Origin: Crocinitomicaceae bacterium
Lineage (GTDB): Bacteria > Bacteroidota > Bacteroidia > Flavobacteriales_G > Salibacteraceae
DNA length: 64,000 bases
Assembly (NCBI GenBank): GCA_002713215.1
Contig: PAVO01000014.1
Span: forward strand, 62,001 to 126,000
Direction: 5' to 3'
Part shown: one piece after another, positions 35,691-43,656 of the stretch
Position numbering within the stretch: position 1 is the first letter of the stretch
Layout of the letters: each line of letters starts with the position of its first letter
Notes under the pieces: generated by a model
The model's input: only the letters and a program-made list of their open reading frames with translations
Database searches by the model: none
Told to the model about the DNA's origin: nothing
Translations under genes and position numbers: made by a program

Positions 35691-35712
35691 GCTTCTAAAA
35701 ATAGTTGAGTAA

Positions 35713-35747
35713 AATCCAATTCCGTTCTACGGAATTGGATTTTTTTT
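35713..35747. terminator. Bidirectional rho-independent terminator
   Basis: AATCCAATTCCG (35713-35724) and CGGAATTGGATT (35730-35741) form a perfect 12-bp stem with a 5-nt loop. A T run to 35747 follows on the plus strand, and on the minus strand the stem is followed by TTTT. It serves the YceI gene and the convergent metalloprotease gene. Confidence 0.85.
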
Positions 35748-35749
35748 GC

Positions 35750-36997
35750 CTAGTTTATTACAGATTCTATTTTTCCGCCATTTTCGATCAGAACCTTTCC
35801 ACCTTTAGTTCTCTTATACTTTGGTTTCCAGAAATGCCATGCGTTTCCTTTGGACAATGTTACTCCTTCAGGCTCACGAGTAACAAGGGTTCCACCATCA
35901 ATGATCAGTGTAGCGCCTTTCTTTACGTGGATTTTTGCTCCTGGAGGTAGTTGAAGTTCTGATCTTAGAATAAACGTACTATGAGCATTAATTTTAATGT
36001 TCCCAAATGCCTTAAAGTCGTAATCCAGAATTACGCTATCTGAAATAATGGCGTTGTAATTTTTATCAACTGGATAGGTTAACATACTTACGTCTTTTTT
36101 TGTTCCCAATATTCTTGGGTATAAGCCCCAGCCGTAATAAAGAATTCGTTGCAACTGGCAATTGGTAACAGAATGTCCACCTGGTTTTGCATTTTGACCT
36201 TTAGACATGTAGTTGTTGGCTGCGTATGGTTTCTGGGCCATATCAAAACAATGGTTAGCAATTTCAGCGTCACATCCCGAACATTCTGTACCCTCAGAGC
36301 TATTCTTAAAGTTGTGTCGTAGACCAAAGCAATGCAATAATTCATGGATATAATTGTAATCGCTCCGATAATGTTCCATTGGAGACCAGTTGGTCCAAAT
36401 GCTGAACTCTTTGTACCTCCCTTTAAATCGCATGCCCACCCGACTGGGAATTCCACTTGACATACCTCCCCAAATATCATCACCGTAATAAAAACTGTGC
36501 AATACGCTGTCTTTTTCAAAAGTGGAAAAATTGGGATTTTCAATAACAAAACGATTGTAAAACTGATGGATGCCTGCTCCTTCCCAATAGTTTGAGTCAA
36601 CGTGATGATATACTCCTACGTTTTCAATTCGAAACTTTATATCGTTTGCAAAAGATTTGTGATGGGGATAGTTAGGTGTAACGGGATGTGCCAGGTAATA
36701 ATTGATTGAATCAACCCTCTTATTCCACCAGGTTTTCCCTAAACGGTTGTCAGGAATATTTGTTGAGTCGGTGGTGGAGTACTTGTGAATAAAATGAAAA
36801 GCAACGCGAACAACCTTGTTTGGGTAAAGTTCAGGTACTACCTGGTAAGGTGATTTAATGGGTTGAGCAACCGAATTAGTCAGGAGTATTGTAAGAAAAA
36901 GACAAACAGCAGGTACAACTTTAATTGCTAACGAAGTTGCTAATTTGGGGTGCCCTCCCTTTTTAATTGGAGCTAATTTGTTCAATAAATTCTTCAT
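35750..36997 (-). CDS. Secreted metzincin-like zinc metalloprotease
   Basis: The 415-residue protein starts at an ATG at 36997 and has a long basic N-region followed by a signal helix (VVPAVCLFLTILLTNSVAQ). The zinc motif is HELLHCFGLRH, which fits HExxHxxGxxH, with ligands near His218, His222 and His228 and the general base Glu219. A Met-turn follows in NNYMSKG. These are hallmarks of metzincins, probably an M43-like protease. The C-terminal third has short beta strands and looks like a small adhesive or parallel-beta domain. I see no T9SS sorting motif. Substrates are unknown. Confidence 0.8.
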   Translation of the reverse strand: MKNLLNKLAPIKKGGHPKLATSLAIKVVPAVCLFLTILLTNSVAQPIKSPYQVVPELYPNKVVRVAFHFIHKYSTTDSTNIPDNRLGKTWWNKRVDSINYYLAHPVTPNYPHHKSFANDIKFRIENVGVYHHVDSNYWEGAGIHQFYNRFVIENPNFSTFEKDSVLHSFYYGDDIWGGMSSGIPSRVGMRFKGRYKEFSIWTNWSPMEHYRSDYNYIHELLHCFGLRHNFKNSSEGTECSGCDAEIANHCFDMAQKPYAANNYMSKGQNAKPGGHSVTNCQLQRILYYGWGLYPRILGTKKDVSMLTYPVDKNYNAIISDSVILDYDFKAFGNIKINAHSTFILRSELQLPPGAKIHVKKGATLIIDGGTLVTREPEGVTLSKGNAWHFWKPKYKRTKGGKVLIENGGKIESVIN

Positions 36998-37006
36998 CAA
37001 ATCGAG

Positions 37007-37014
37007 TACTTTTG
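37007..37014 (+). promoter_or_regulatory. Candidate -7 box for the aminotransferase gene
   Basis: TACTTTTG matches TAnnTTTG, 23 nt before the ATG at 37038. It supports the shorter start; a longer in-frame reading from 36945 would pass through the promoter. Confidence 0.4.
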
Positions 37015-37037
37015 CAAACCTTATTAAAATAAAACTC

Positions 37038-38264
37038 ATGCCAAAAATTTCGAGTAAAGGAAAAAACATGCCAGCTTCTCCAATCAGGAAGTTAGTTCCT
37101 TTTGCAGAAGCAGCAGTAAAGAAAGGAAAAAAGGTTTATTACCTGAACATTGGTCAGCCAGATATTAAAACTCCGGACAACGTAATGGAGAAAATGCGAA
37201 ATATCGACCTTAAGGTAGTGGAATATTCACATTCCGCTGGATTTGAAACATACCGAAAAGGACTTGCAGAATATTACCGTGGTGTGGATATCAATATTGA
37301 CCATACCCATGTTGTAGTTACCACAGGAGGCTCAGAAGCTTTGTTGTTTGGGTTTATGAGTTGTTTTGACGAAGGAGATGAAGTAATAATTCCGGAACCG
37401 TTTTATGCCAATTACAACGGGTTTTCGGTTGGAGCCGGAGTTAAAGTTGTCCCTGTTCAATCAAAAATTGAAGACGGTTTTGCACTGCCTCCAATGGAGG
37501 AATTCGAAAAACTAATTACACCAAAAACCAGGGGGATTTTAATCTGTAACCCAGGCAATCCTTCAGGATATCTTTATTCAAAAGAAGAATTGCAGAAATT
37601 GCGTGATATTGTTCTAAAGCATGATTTGTACCTGTTTGCGGATGAGGTATACCGTGAATTTTGCTACGATCAGGCAGAGCATTTTTCGGTCATGAACTTA
37701 AAAGGGTTGGAACAAAATGCAATAATGATAGACTCTGTTTCCAAACGGTACAGCATGTGCGGTGCGCGTATAGGAGCCTTGGTTACTAAGAATACCGAAG
37801 TGTTAGATACCGTATTGAAGTTTGCACAGGCCAGGTTGAGTCCTCCCACTTTTGGACAAATTGCCTCTGAAGAAGCACTTAATACGCCGCAATCTTATTT
37901 TGACGAGGTGATTGAGGAATATGTTGAACGAAGGGACCTAATGATTGAAGGGCTTAATGCCATAGAAGGAGTAATTTGCCCCAAACCAAAAGGGGCTTTT
38001 TACGCAATTGCCCAACTTCCTGTTGATGATGCTGACGCTTTTTGTCAGTGGATACTGGAAGACTTTGATTATGAAGGGCAAACGGTAATGATGGCACCTG
38101 CTTCCGGGTTCTATTCGAACGGTGAGCAAGGTAGAAATCAGGTTCGCTTGGCTTATGTATTAAATAAGGATGATTTGGTTAAAGCAATTGAAGTGTTAAC
38201 CGCAGCTTTAAATGTTTATCCGGGTAGAGTAGCAGTTTCAAATCAGGAAGAATCATTTGCGTAA
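37038..38264 (+). CDS. PLP-dependent class I/II aminotransferase
   Basis: The 408-residue cytoplasmic enzyme is a fold-type I aminotransferase. The AspAT-like landmarks are YYLNIGQPDIKTP near the start, ICNPGNPSGYLYSKEEL, LFADEVYREF with the PLP Asp and Tyr, and the Schiff-base Lys in SVSKRYSMCGARIG. The conserved substrate Arg is near the C-terminus in GRNQVRLAY. The exact amino donor cannot be set from sequence; aspartate or a branched or aromatic amino acid is likely. I chose the ATG at 37038, since homology starts there. It is followed at 4 nt by a small secreted protein gene. Confidence 0.9.
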   Translation: MPKISSKGKNMPASPIRKLVPFAEAAVKKGKKVYYLNIGQPDIKTPDNVMEKMRNIDLKVVEYSHSAGFETYRKGLAEYYRGVDINIDHTHVVVTTGGSEALLFGFMSCFDEGDEVIIPEPFYANYNGFSVGAGVKVVPVQSKIEDGFALPPMEEFEKLITPKTRGILICNPGNPSGYLYSKEELQKLRDIVLKHDLYLFADEVYREFCYDQAEHFSVMNLKGLEQNAIMIDSVSKRYSMCGARIGALVTKNTEVLDTVLKFAQARLSPPTFGQIASEEALNTPQSYFDEVIEEYVERRDLMIEGLNAIEGVICPKPKGAFYAIAQLPVDDADAFCQWILEDFDYEGQTVMMAPASGFYSNGEQGRNQVRLAYVLNKDDLVKAIEVLTAALNVYPGRVAVSNQEESFA

Positions 38265-38268
38265 CACC

Positions 38269-38805
38269 ATGATTAAACTCGTTTGTACTTCGCTCTTATT
38301 ATTACTTACCTTATTCTCAACTGCTCAGGTTGGTGATAAATTTCCCATGTTAATTGGTCAATTGGTTAATGGAAAAGCAGTTGATCTGCCCGAATCAACC
38401 GAAGGTAAATACACCTTAATTGGAATGTCCTGGAGCAAGAAGGCCCAAGAAAGCTTCGAATCCTGGGTAAACCCAGCCTGGAGTAAGTTCGTTGCGAAGA
38501 CCGGCATGATGGACGAATTGTATGATATTAATCTATACTTCGTCCCCATGTTTGTAGGAACAAAAAAATCGGCTATGGACAACGTGATGAAGAGGATGAA
38601 GGCTAAGAGTGACCCTGATTTTTTTCCATACGTTCTGTTTTACAAAGGAGATTTAAAGCTTTATGAAGAAAAACTAAAACTTAAGGACCCAGCTAAAACC
38701 TATCTTTTTCTACTGGATGCGACTGGGAAGATTGTTCATACAACCTCTGGCAGATACACTGAAAACAAGATGTTGGAGATAGAAAAAATCATTTTAGAGA
38801 ATTAG
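38269..38805 (+). CDS. Secreted thioredoxin-fold-like protein without CxxC
   Basis: A 178-residue protein starting with ATG at 38269 and a signal peptide (MIKLVCTSLLLLL to TAQ). An in-frame TTG 12 nt earlier overlaps the preceding stop region and is less likely. The mature part (LPESTEGKYTLIGMSWSKKAQESFESWVNP, DINLYFVPMF, FFPYVLFYKGD, TYLFLLDATGKIVHTTSGRYT) follows a thioredoxin-like order, but the redox CxxC is absent. It would therefore bind rather than reduce a partner. I recall a weak likeness to ATP10-type proteins. Its role is unknown. It may share a transcript with the aminotransferase. Confidence 0.6.
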   Translation: MIKLVCTSLLLLLTLFSTAQVGDKFPMLIGQLVNGKAVDLPESTEGKYTLIGMSWSKKAQESFESWVNPAWSKFVAKTGMMDELYDINLYFVPMFVGTKKSAMDNVMKRMKAKSDPDFFPYVLFYKGDLKLYEEKLKLKDPAKTYLFLLDATGKIVHTTSGRYTENKMLEIEKIILEN

Positions 38806-38827
38806 CCAATTCATTGGAATATTTTTC

Positions 38828-38835
38828 TAATTTTG
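38828..38835 (+). promoter_or_regulatory. Candidate -7 box for rpmG-DUF4295
   Basis: TAATTTTG matches TAnnTTTG, 36 nt before the rpmG ATG, which allows a short leader. No -33 TTG at standard spacing was seen. Confidence 0.4.
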
Positions 38836-38871
38836 CAGACCGTTTTTAGAGGGATAATAATAAGCTGAGAG

Positions 38872-39054
38872 ATGGCAAAGAAAGGAAATAGAGTACAGGT
38901 AATTTTAGAATGTACTGAACATAAAACCAGTGGTGTAGCGGGAACGTCAAGATACATTACTACTAAGAACAGAAAGAATACTCCAGACCGAATTGAATTG
39001 AAAAAATATAATCCGGTTTTGAAGAAGTATACCGTTCATAAAGAAATCAAGTAA
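38872..39054 (+). CDS. rpmG: 50S ribosomal protein L33
   Basis: The 60-residue protein reads as L33, a small basic protein of the large subunit near the E site. It shows [18 protein letters not shown], then [12 protein letters not shown] and [16 protein letters not shown]. It has only one Cys, so it is the zinc-free form. In many Bacteroidota rpmG follows rpmB (L28), but rpmB is missing just upstream here. A DUF4295 gene follows 23 nt later, as expected. Confidence 0.96.
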   Translation: MAKKGNRVQVILECTEHKTSGVAGTSRYITTKNRKNTPDRIELKKYNPVLKKYTVHKEIK

Positions 39055-39077
39055 GAATACTATAAAAGCATTTTAAG

Positions 39078-39230
39078 ATGGCTAAGAAGGTAGTTGCAGG
39101 ATTGCAGAAAAAAGGAGCTAAGGACTTTACAAAGGCAGTGAAAATGATAAAATCTGAAAAAACAGGTTCTTATTATTTCAAAGAAGAAATTATGCCTAAA
39201 GACAAGGTAAAAGAATTCTTTGCCAAGTAA
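39078..39230 (+). CDS. DUF4295-family small basic protein
   Basis: A 50-residue basic protein starting MAKKVVAGLQKKGAKDF and ending KEFFAK. It matches the small DUF4295 family that follows rpmG in Bacteroidota. Length and composition resemble a ribosome-associated protein, but no function is established that I know of. It lies between rpmG and the terminator before ftsY, so its expression follows L33. Confidence 0.9.
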   Translation: MAKKVVAGLQKKGAKDFTKAVKMIKSEKTGSYYFKEEIMPKDKVKEFFAK

Positions 39231-39252
39231 TTTAAAATAGATTAACTGTAAA

Positions 39253-39286
39253 AAGCTTCTTTCTAACAGAGAGGAGCTTTTTTTTT
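39253..39286 (+). terminator. Rho-independent terminator after the DUF4295 gene
   Basis: AAGCTTCTTTC (39253-39263) and GAGAGGAGCTT (39269-39279) pair over 11 bp with two G-U wobbles and a 5-nt loop. A run of nine T follows (39278-39286). ftsY begins 24 nt further on, so it needs its own promoter or read-through. Confidence 0.8.
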
Positions 39287-39310
39287 GCATTACAGTTTTA
39301 AGTTAACACC

Positions 39311-40267
39311 ATGGCACTTTTCGGACTATTCAATAAAAAGAAAAAGGAAGATTTAAACAAAGGATTGGAAAAAACCAAAGAAGGGATTTTTTCAAAACTT
39401 TCGCGTGCCGTTGCAGGTAAATCCAAGGTCGATGACGTTGTATTGGACGACCTTGAAGAAATTCTGGTTACCTCTGACGTTGGAGTAGATACCACCCTTA
39501 AGATTATTGATCGAATCGAAGAAAGGGTTTCTCAGGATAAGTACTTAGGCACCTCAGAACTGAATAAGATTCTGCGGGAAGAAATTGTTGCTTTATTAGA
39601 AGAAAGTGAGAATAAAGTCAGTACCGAATTTACCTTGCCCGAAGACAAGAGACCCTATGTAATTATGGTTGTTGGGGTTAATGGAGTAGGTAAAACTACT
39701 ACCATTGGAAAACTTGCCTACCAGTTTAAACAGGCTGGTAAACAGGTTGTGCTTGGTGCAAGTGATACTTTTAGGGCAGCTGCAGTTGATCAGATAAAAA
39801 TCTGGGGAGAAAGAGTAGGGGTGCCAGTTGTAAGCCAGGGTATGGGTACAGATCCCGCATCGGTAGCTTACGATGCCTTGGAAAGTGCTAAGGCAAAAAA
39901 TGCAGATGTGGTAATTGTTGATACTGCTGGTAGGTTACACAACAAGGTAAACTTGATGAATGAACTATCCAAGATTAGGAATGTCATGGATAAGGTAGTT
40001 CCTGGAGCACCTCATGAAATCCTATTGGTTTTGGATGCTTCAACTGGCCAGAATGCAATTGAACAGGCCAAGCAATTTACCAAGGCAACTAAGGTGAACG
40101 CGTTGGCGCTTACCAAACTAGACGGAACCGCAAAAGGTGGTGTTGTAATCGGTATTTCAGATCAATTTAAAATTCCGGTAAAGTATATTGGAATAGGTGA
40201 GGGAATTAATGATCTTCAGGTGTTTAATAGAACTGAATTTGTTGATTCGCTTTTTGGGAAAGGCTAA
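39311..40267 (+). CDS. ftsY: Signal recognition particle receptor FtsY
   Basis: FtsY is the SRP-docking GTPase at the inner membrane. The 318 residues contain a short N-terminal region, the helical N domain and the NG GTPase domain. GTPase motifs are GVNGVGKTTT (G1), DTFRAAAVDQ, VDTAGRLHNK (G3) and LTKLDGTAKGG (G4), with the C-terminal GIGEGINDL closing loop. The acidic A domain of the E. coli protein is lacking, as usual in short FtsY. Its place next to rpmG and DUF4295 is common in the group. Confidence 0.96.
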   Translation: MALFGLFNKKKKEDLNKGLEKTKEGIFSKLSRAVAGKSKVDDVVLDDLEEILVTSDVGVDTTLKIIDRIEERVSQDKYLGTSELNKILREEIVALLEESENKVSTEFTLPEDKRPYVIMVVGVNGVGKTTTIGKLAYQFKQAGKQVVLGASDTFRAAAVDQIKIWGERVGVPVVSQGMGTDPASVAYDALESAKAKNADVVIVDTAGRLHNKVNLMNELSKIRNVMDKVVPGAPHEILLVLDASTGQNAIEQAKQFTKATKVNALALTKLDGTAKGGVVIGISDQFKIPVKYIGIGEGINDLQVFNRTEFVDSLFGKG

Positions 40268-40313
40268 ATTATCGTAACCATCTCTATTAAATCTAAAATG
40301 TTTGAATGTTATT

Positions 40314-41084
40314 TCAGAAGCCAGTTGTGATCAGTTGGCGAGCGCCTTTTATTCCACATTTCTGATATTTATGGTAAGCTTGTGCGGCTCGTTCTTCTAT
40401 CTGTAAATTGGTTTCGTTGTTTAACCAACCGTCAATGGCCGCTTTAAGGGTGTAGGTTTCAGGTGCCATTAAATGAGTTGTCCAAACGAGTGGTTCTGAT
40501 TGGTTGGCCTTCAGTTCTTTCTGAAAATACTCTTTACTATAGCAAGCCAATATAATTACTTCTTTTTTCGATTTGGGTTGCACATACTTCAGATCGACAC
40601 TGAATTCCATTAAACCATTGTGTCCGCAATAGGCAATTAAATTCGAATTTCCTCCAAACTTCAACAGGGTCTTGCCATGAAGTGCCGTTTCGGGGTTTTG
40701 CCCGTTAGAGGCCAAAAGAAAATCTTCAATGCAATTTTTGATATTCGCACCGTCATACGCATCAGCCAACAGATAAACATTTTTGGTGGCATGTTTAAAG
40801 AGGATACGCTCCAGAATCATGGGTTTAGGACTAGGCAATTGCTTTTGATAAACCCAGTCAGTAGCTTTGTACTTTAAAAAAGATTTTACCCCATAAGCAG
40901 CTCCTCAGTATAAATTCGATTTTGGGTCCTGGCCGTTGCCTAAAGATGCAGGTACGGGTACAATTCCCTGGTTTTGGTTATCGCATAAAGCCACAAATAC
41001 GTGTATGGTTTCGGTATTACTATGGGCAAATACCTGAGACGCAATTAAGCAATAAGTAAGTAATGAAAGAACTTTTACACGCAT
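40314..41084 (-). pseudogene. Secreted protein of unknown function, interrupted by an in-frame TGA
   Basis: The frame begins with a signal peptide at ATG 41084 (MRVKVLSLLTYC to VFA). It runs to a TGA at 40905-40907 and stays open in the same frame to 40314. Across the stop it reads NLY-stop-GAAYGVKSFLKYKATDW; from memory, related proteins have W at this place, so TGG became TGA. The second part has LADAYDGANIKNCIEDFL and CGHNGLMEF, an alpha/beta fold I do not recognise. The 22 codons after the stop look normal. A truncated 59-residue secreted peptide, read-through or a sequence error are all possible. It follows the SIMPL gene by 27 nt. Confidence 0.7.
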
Positions 41085-41111
41085 TTTCAGCTTAATCCGA
41101 AACACGTTATT

Positions 41112-41837
41112 TTATTGTTCAATTTCGAAAATTACGTACATAGAAGATCGCAGGGTGATTTTCTTAAAACCGATTTCTTTGGTTTTGTCTTTTCGCTCGA
41201 TCGAATAGGTACTTTGCGCGACTCCGGCAACTCTGCTGTATATTCCATTTGTATTTTCCATATAATCAGAGTATTTGTGTTCCTTAACCAATATAGCCTT
41301 TCCTGGTTTTTGTCCAATTGCTTCTAGTAGGTAATTGGCTTTGTCTTTCGCAGCTTTTATCGCAAGAATACGCGCTTGTTTTTGTAGTTCTACTTTTTCG
41401 GAGTGATCTACCTTTAGAATACGTGCATTTTGCAGATCGAGTTTATCCAATAACATAAATACCTTACCTGTTTCTTCAGCGGTTTTAAGCTTCACTACAA
41501 ATTCAGAACGGTTCAACACATCCTTTTTACCCCATTTTATTTTAATGTAGTTCGATTGGGAATTGGAAAGGTTCAGGTTTTTTAAATCGATGCCAAGCTC
41601 TGAAATTCCTTTTTTGAGTTCTTCGAGTTGCTCTTCAATGGTAATTTTTGTTTTTCCTTCCACTCGCTCCTGAATGGTTATTTCAACGTAGATTTCATCG
41701 GGTACGATTTGCATCTCATGTGTACCGGTAACTTCTATGTATGGTTTAGACAAAAGTTCGGAATTGGTCTGGGCATTTCCTTCAACAAGTATGAAGGTTG
41801 AGCAAAAAATAGTAAGGATTACAATGAGTTTTTTCAT
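41112..41837 (-). CDS. SIMPL (DUF541) domain periplasmic protein
   Basis: The 241-residue protein has a signal peptide (through NAQ) and one SIMPL/DUF541 domain. It shows PYIEVTGTHEMQIVPDEIYVEITIQE, repeated SEFVVKLKTAEETGKV and the C-terminal AKDKANYLLEAIGQKPGKAILV. DUF541 proteins form oligomeric rings in the periplasm and are linked to oxidative or metal stress, with no proven enzyme function. It sits 12 nt from the cmk gene in a minus-strand set with porQ and the interrupted gene. Confidence 0.88.
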   Translation of the reverse strand: MKKLIVILTIFCSTFILVEGNAQTNSELLSKPYIEVTGTHEMQIVPDEIYVEITIQERVEGKTKITIEEQLEELKKGISELGIDLKNLNLSNSQSNYIKIKWGKKDVLNRSEFVVKLKTAEETGKVFMLLDKLDLQNARILKVDHSEKVELQKQARILAIKAAKDKANYLLEAIGQKPGKAILVKEHKYSDYMENTNGIYSRVAGVAQSTYSIERKDKTKEIGFKKITLRSSMYVIFEIEQ

Positions 41838-41849
41838 AATCGATAGTTT

Positions 41850-42530
41850 TTACATGCGTTCATTCGCCCAGCGCAGTGCCAACTCAAATTGTTGTTCCTG
41901 GTTCAAATTAGAATTGTCTAATACTATCGCATCTTCTGCTTGTCGCAGTGGGTCTTCTTTTCGATGCGTATCTATATGATCTCTTTTTTTAAGGTTTTCT
42001 CTCACCTCGGCCAGAGAGATTGAATCTCCCTCTTGCCGAAGTTCATCGAATCTCCTCATTGCCCGAACCTCGTCGTCTGCTGTCATAAATATTTTCAGTT
42101 CAGCTTTTGGAAAAACCACTGTACCAATGTCCCTGCCATCCATAACAACACCTTTTTGTCTTCCCATTTCCTGCTGTAAGGCTACCAGTTTTTTGCGGAC
42201 TTCTTTAACCTCAGCAATTTCACTTACATGATTGGAGACTTCCATCGTTCGGATTTCGTTTTCCACGTTTACCCCGTTTAAAATAACGTCAGAAGCTTGT
42301 CTTTCAGCGTTGTATTGAAAGGAAATATTGACCTTGTTTAAATCAAAGATCAAGGAATCAACACTTAACTTGTTATTGAAATATCCATTTTGAAGAGCAA
42401 ATAAGGTTACCGCTCTGTACATGGCACCAGTGTCTATAAATACATAAGAAAGGGATTGAGCAAGTCGTTTTGCAAGGGTACTTTTGCCGCAGGAAGAATA
42501 TCCATCAATGGCAATATTTATTTTACTCAT
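41850..42530 (-). CDS. cmk: Cytidylate kinase
   Basis: Cmk phosphorylates CMP and dCMP to the diphosphates with ATP in the cytoplasm. The 226-residue length is standard. The P-loop is GYSSCGKST, followed by DTGAMYRAVT in the NMP-binding region. MDGRDIGTVVFP and the RMRRFDEL-like RAMRRFDELRQEG region are present, as is the RxxxDxxR-type region KKRDHIDTHRKEDPL. It starts 7 nt after porQ and is probably co-transcribed. Confidence 0.96.
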   Translation of the reverse strand: MSKINIAIDGYSSCGKSTLAKRLAQSLSYVFIDTGAMYRAVTLFALQNGYFNNKLSVDSLIFDLNKVNISFQYNAERQASDVILNGVNVENEIRTMEVSNHVSEIAEVKEVRKKLVALQQEMGRQKGVVMDGRDIGTVVFPKAELKIFMTADDEVRAMRRFDELRQEGDSISLAEVRENLKKRDHIDTHRKEDPLRQAEDAIVLDNSNLNQEQQFELALRWANERM

Positions 42531-42537
42531 GGATTAC

Positions 42538-43575
42538 TTACTTCTTAGTAAAATATTCACTCAAATTCGTAGAAATGCCAATGTGACTGGAACCACCACT
42601 AAGCGTATATTGAGCATAGGAATAATTGAAGCGAAGGCGTTTTATTTTAATTCCTGCTCCTAACGAAAAACCAGATAAACCTTTACGCTGGCTAAAGGCT
42701 AATTCCGTTCTCCTCCTAAAGTTGTAGGCTACAGTGAGGAAGAAATTTTCACCGAAAACTAAGTCAGTACCCAATATAAAATGCCTCATGAAGTTGTCAA
42801 CCGTAAACTTCTTCCTTGATGTTTCGCCTGTTTTTACATTGGTTTTAACTCCTCCTTGATAGTTCGGATCATCTGAGCCCAAATCCCATTTTTGTAGATG
42901 ATGGTATTGCAAATGGAACCGAAAGGGTGAATTAGGGACTCGTTGAGATATTCCCATATTAATTTCAAATGGTAGTGATTCCAGTTCTCCAGCTTGATTC
43001 TTCCTTAAGCTTGTACCCAGGTTTTTAAGCACGATTCCTGCCGTGAATAGCCCCTTTTTTCCTTTGTATCCACCACCTAAATCCAGGGCCACAGCCGATG
43101 AAAAGTACTCATAGTAATTGGAATAAATCAGTTTGATATTGGCACCGGCGGACCAAACGGATTTAAATGATCGCCCATATCCTATATTTAGGGCATAATC
43201 TCCTGCTTTGAACTCACCAGTCTTATCTCCGTTAGCTTCTCGTTTTTCAAAATTGCCATAGCCCAAAAATTGAATTCCTACTCCCAACGCACCCTTTTTT
43301 ATTCTATGGGCATAATAAAAAGTTCCGGCATTAATGTCGGAGACATAATTGATATAATTAATAGACAAATTATTATGAAGTGTAGTGTCTAAATTGGAAG
43401 GATTGTCCTGAACCAGGTTAATGTCATTGTCTTTGAACCCTATTGATGAACCGCCAAGGGATGAGCTTCTAGCAGAGATAGGAATGTTTAGAAACGAATA
43501 GGCAGAATTGCCACCTATTTGACTAAGTCCGCTGAAGGCGGAAACCAATAAAATAACGATGAAGTGAACTCTCAA
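42538..43575 (-). CDS. porQ: Type IX secretion system protein PorQ
   Basis: PorQ is an outer-membrane beta-barrel that in Porphyromonas gingivalis works with PorU, PorV and PorZ to attach or process T9SS cargo. The 345-residue protein has a signal peptide (through GLSQ), the opening AYSFLNIPISARSSSLGG, NPSNLD, INYINYVSDINAGTFYYAH and a barrel with many Gly/Tyr strands. The only near initiation codon is TTG. It is about 50 nt from the next gene upstream, and 7 nt before cmk, a neighbour I recall in related genomes. Confidence 0.9.
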   Translation of the reverse strand: MRVHFIVILLVSAFSGLSQIGGNSAYSFLNIPISARSSSLGGSSIGFKDNDINLVQDNPSNLDTTLHNNLSINYINYVSDINAGTFYYAHRIKKGALGVGIQFLGYGNFEKREANGDKTGEFKAGDYALNIGYGRSFKSVWSAGANIKLIYSNYYEYFSSAVALDLGGGYKGKKGLFTAGIVLKNLGTSLRKNQAGELESLPFEINMGISQRVPNSPFRFHLQYHHLQKWDLGSDDPNYQGGVKTNVKTGETSRKKFTVDNFMRHFILGTDLVFGENFFLTVAYNFRRRTELAFSQRKGLSGFSLGAGIKIKRLRFNYSYAQYTLSGGSSHIGISTNLSEYFTKK

Positions 43576-43608
43576 ATTGTCAATAAAAAGGTAAATACGT
43601 TACGGATT

Positions 43609-43616
43609 CAAAATTA
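43609..43616 (-). promoter_or_regulatory. Candidate -7 box for the porQ-cmk operon
   Basis: The minus strand reads TAATTTTG, matching TAnnTTTG, 33 nt upstream of the porQ TTG start. A clear -33 element is not visible. Confidence 0.35.
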
Positions 43617-43656
43617 TTGTTTTGAAAGAAAGAAAGTGAATGAATTATTTAGTGAA

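Noticed and set aside
36945-37037. 31-codon upstream extension of the aminotransferase
   Set aside because: It passes through the -7 box and overlaps the divergent protease start; homology begins at the ATG at 37038.
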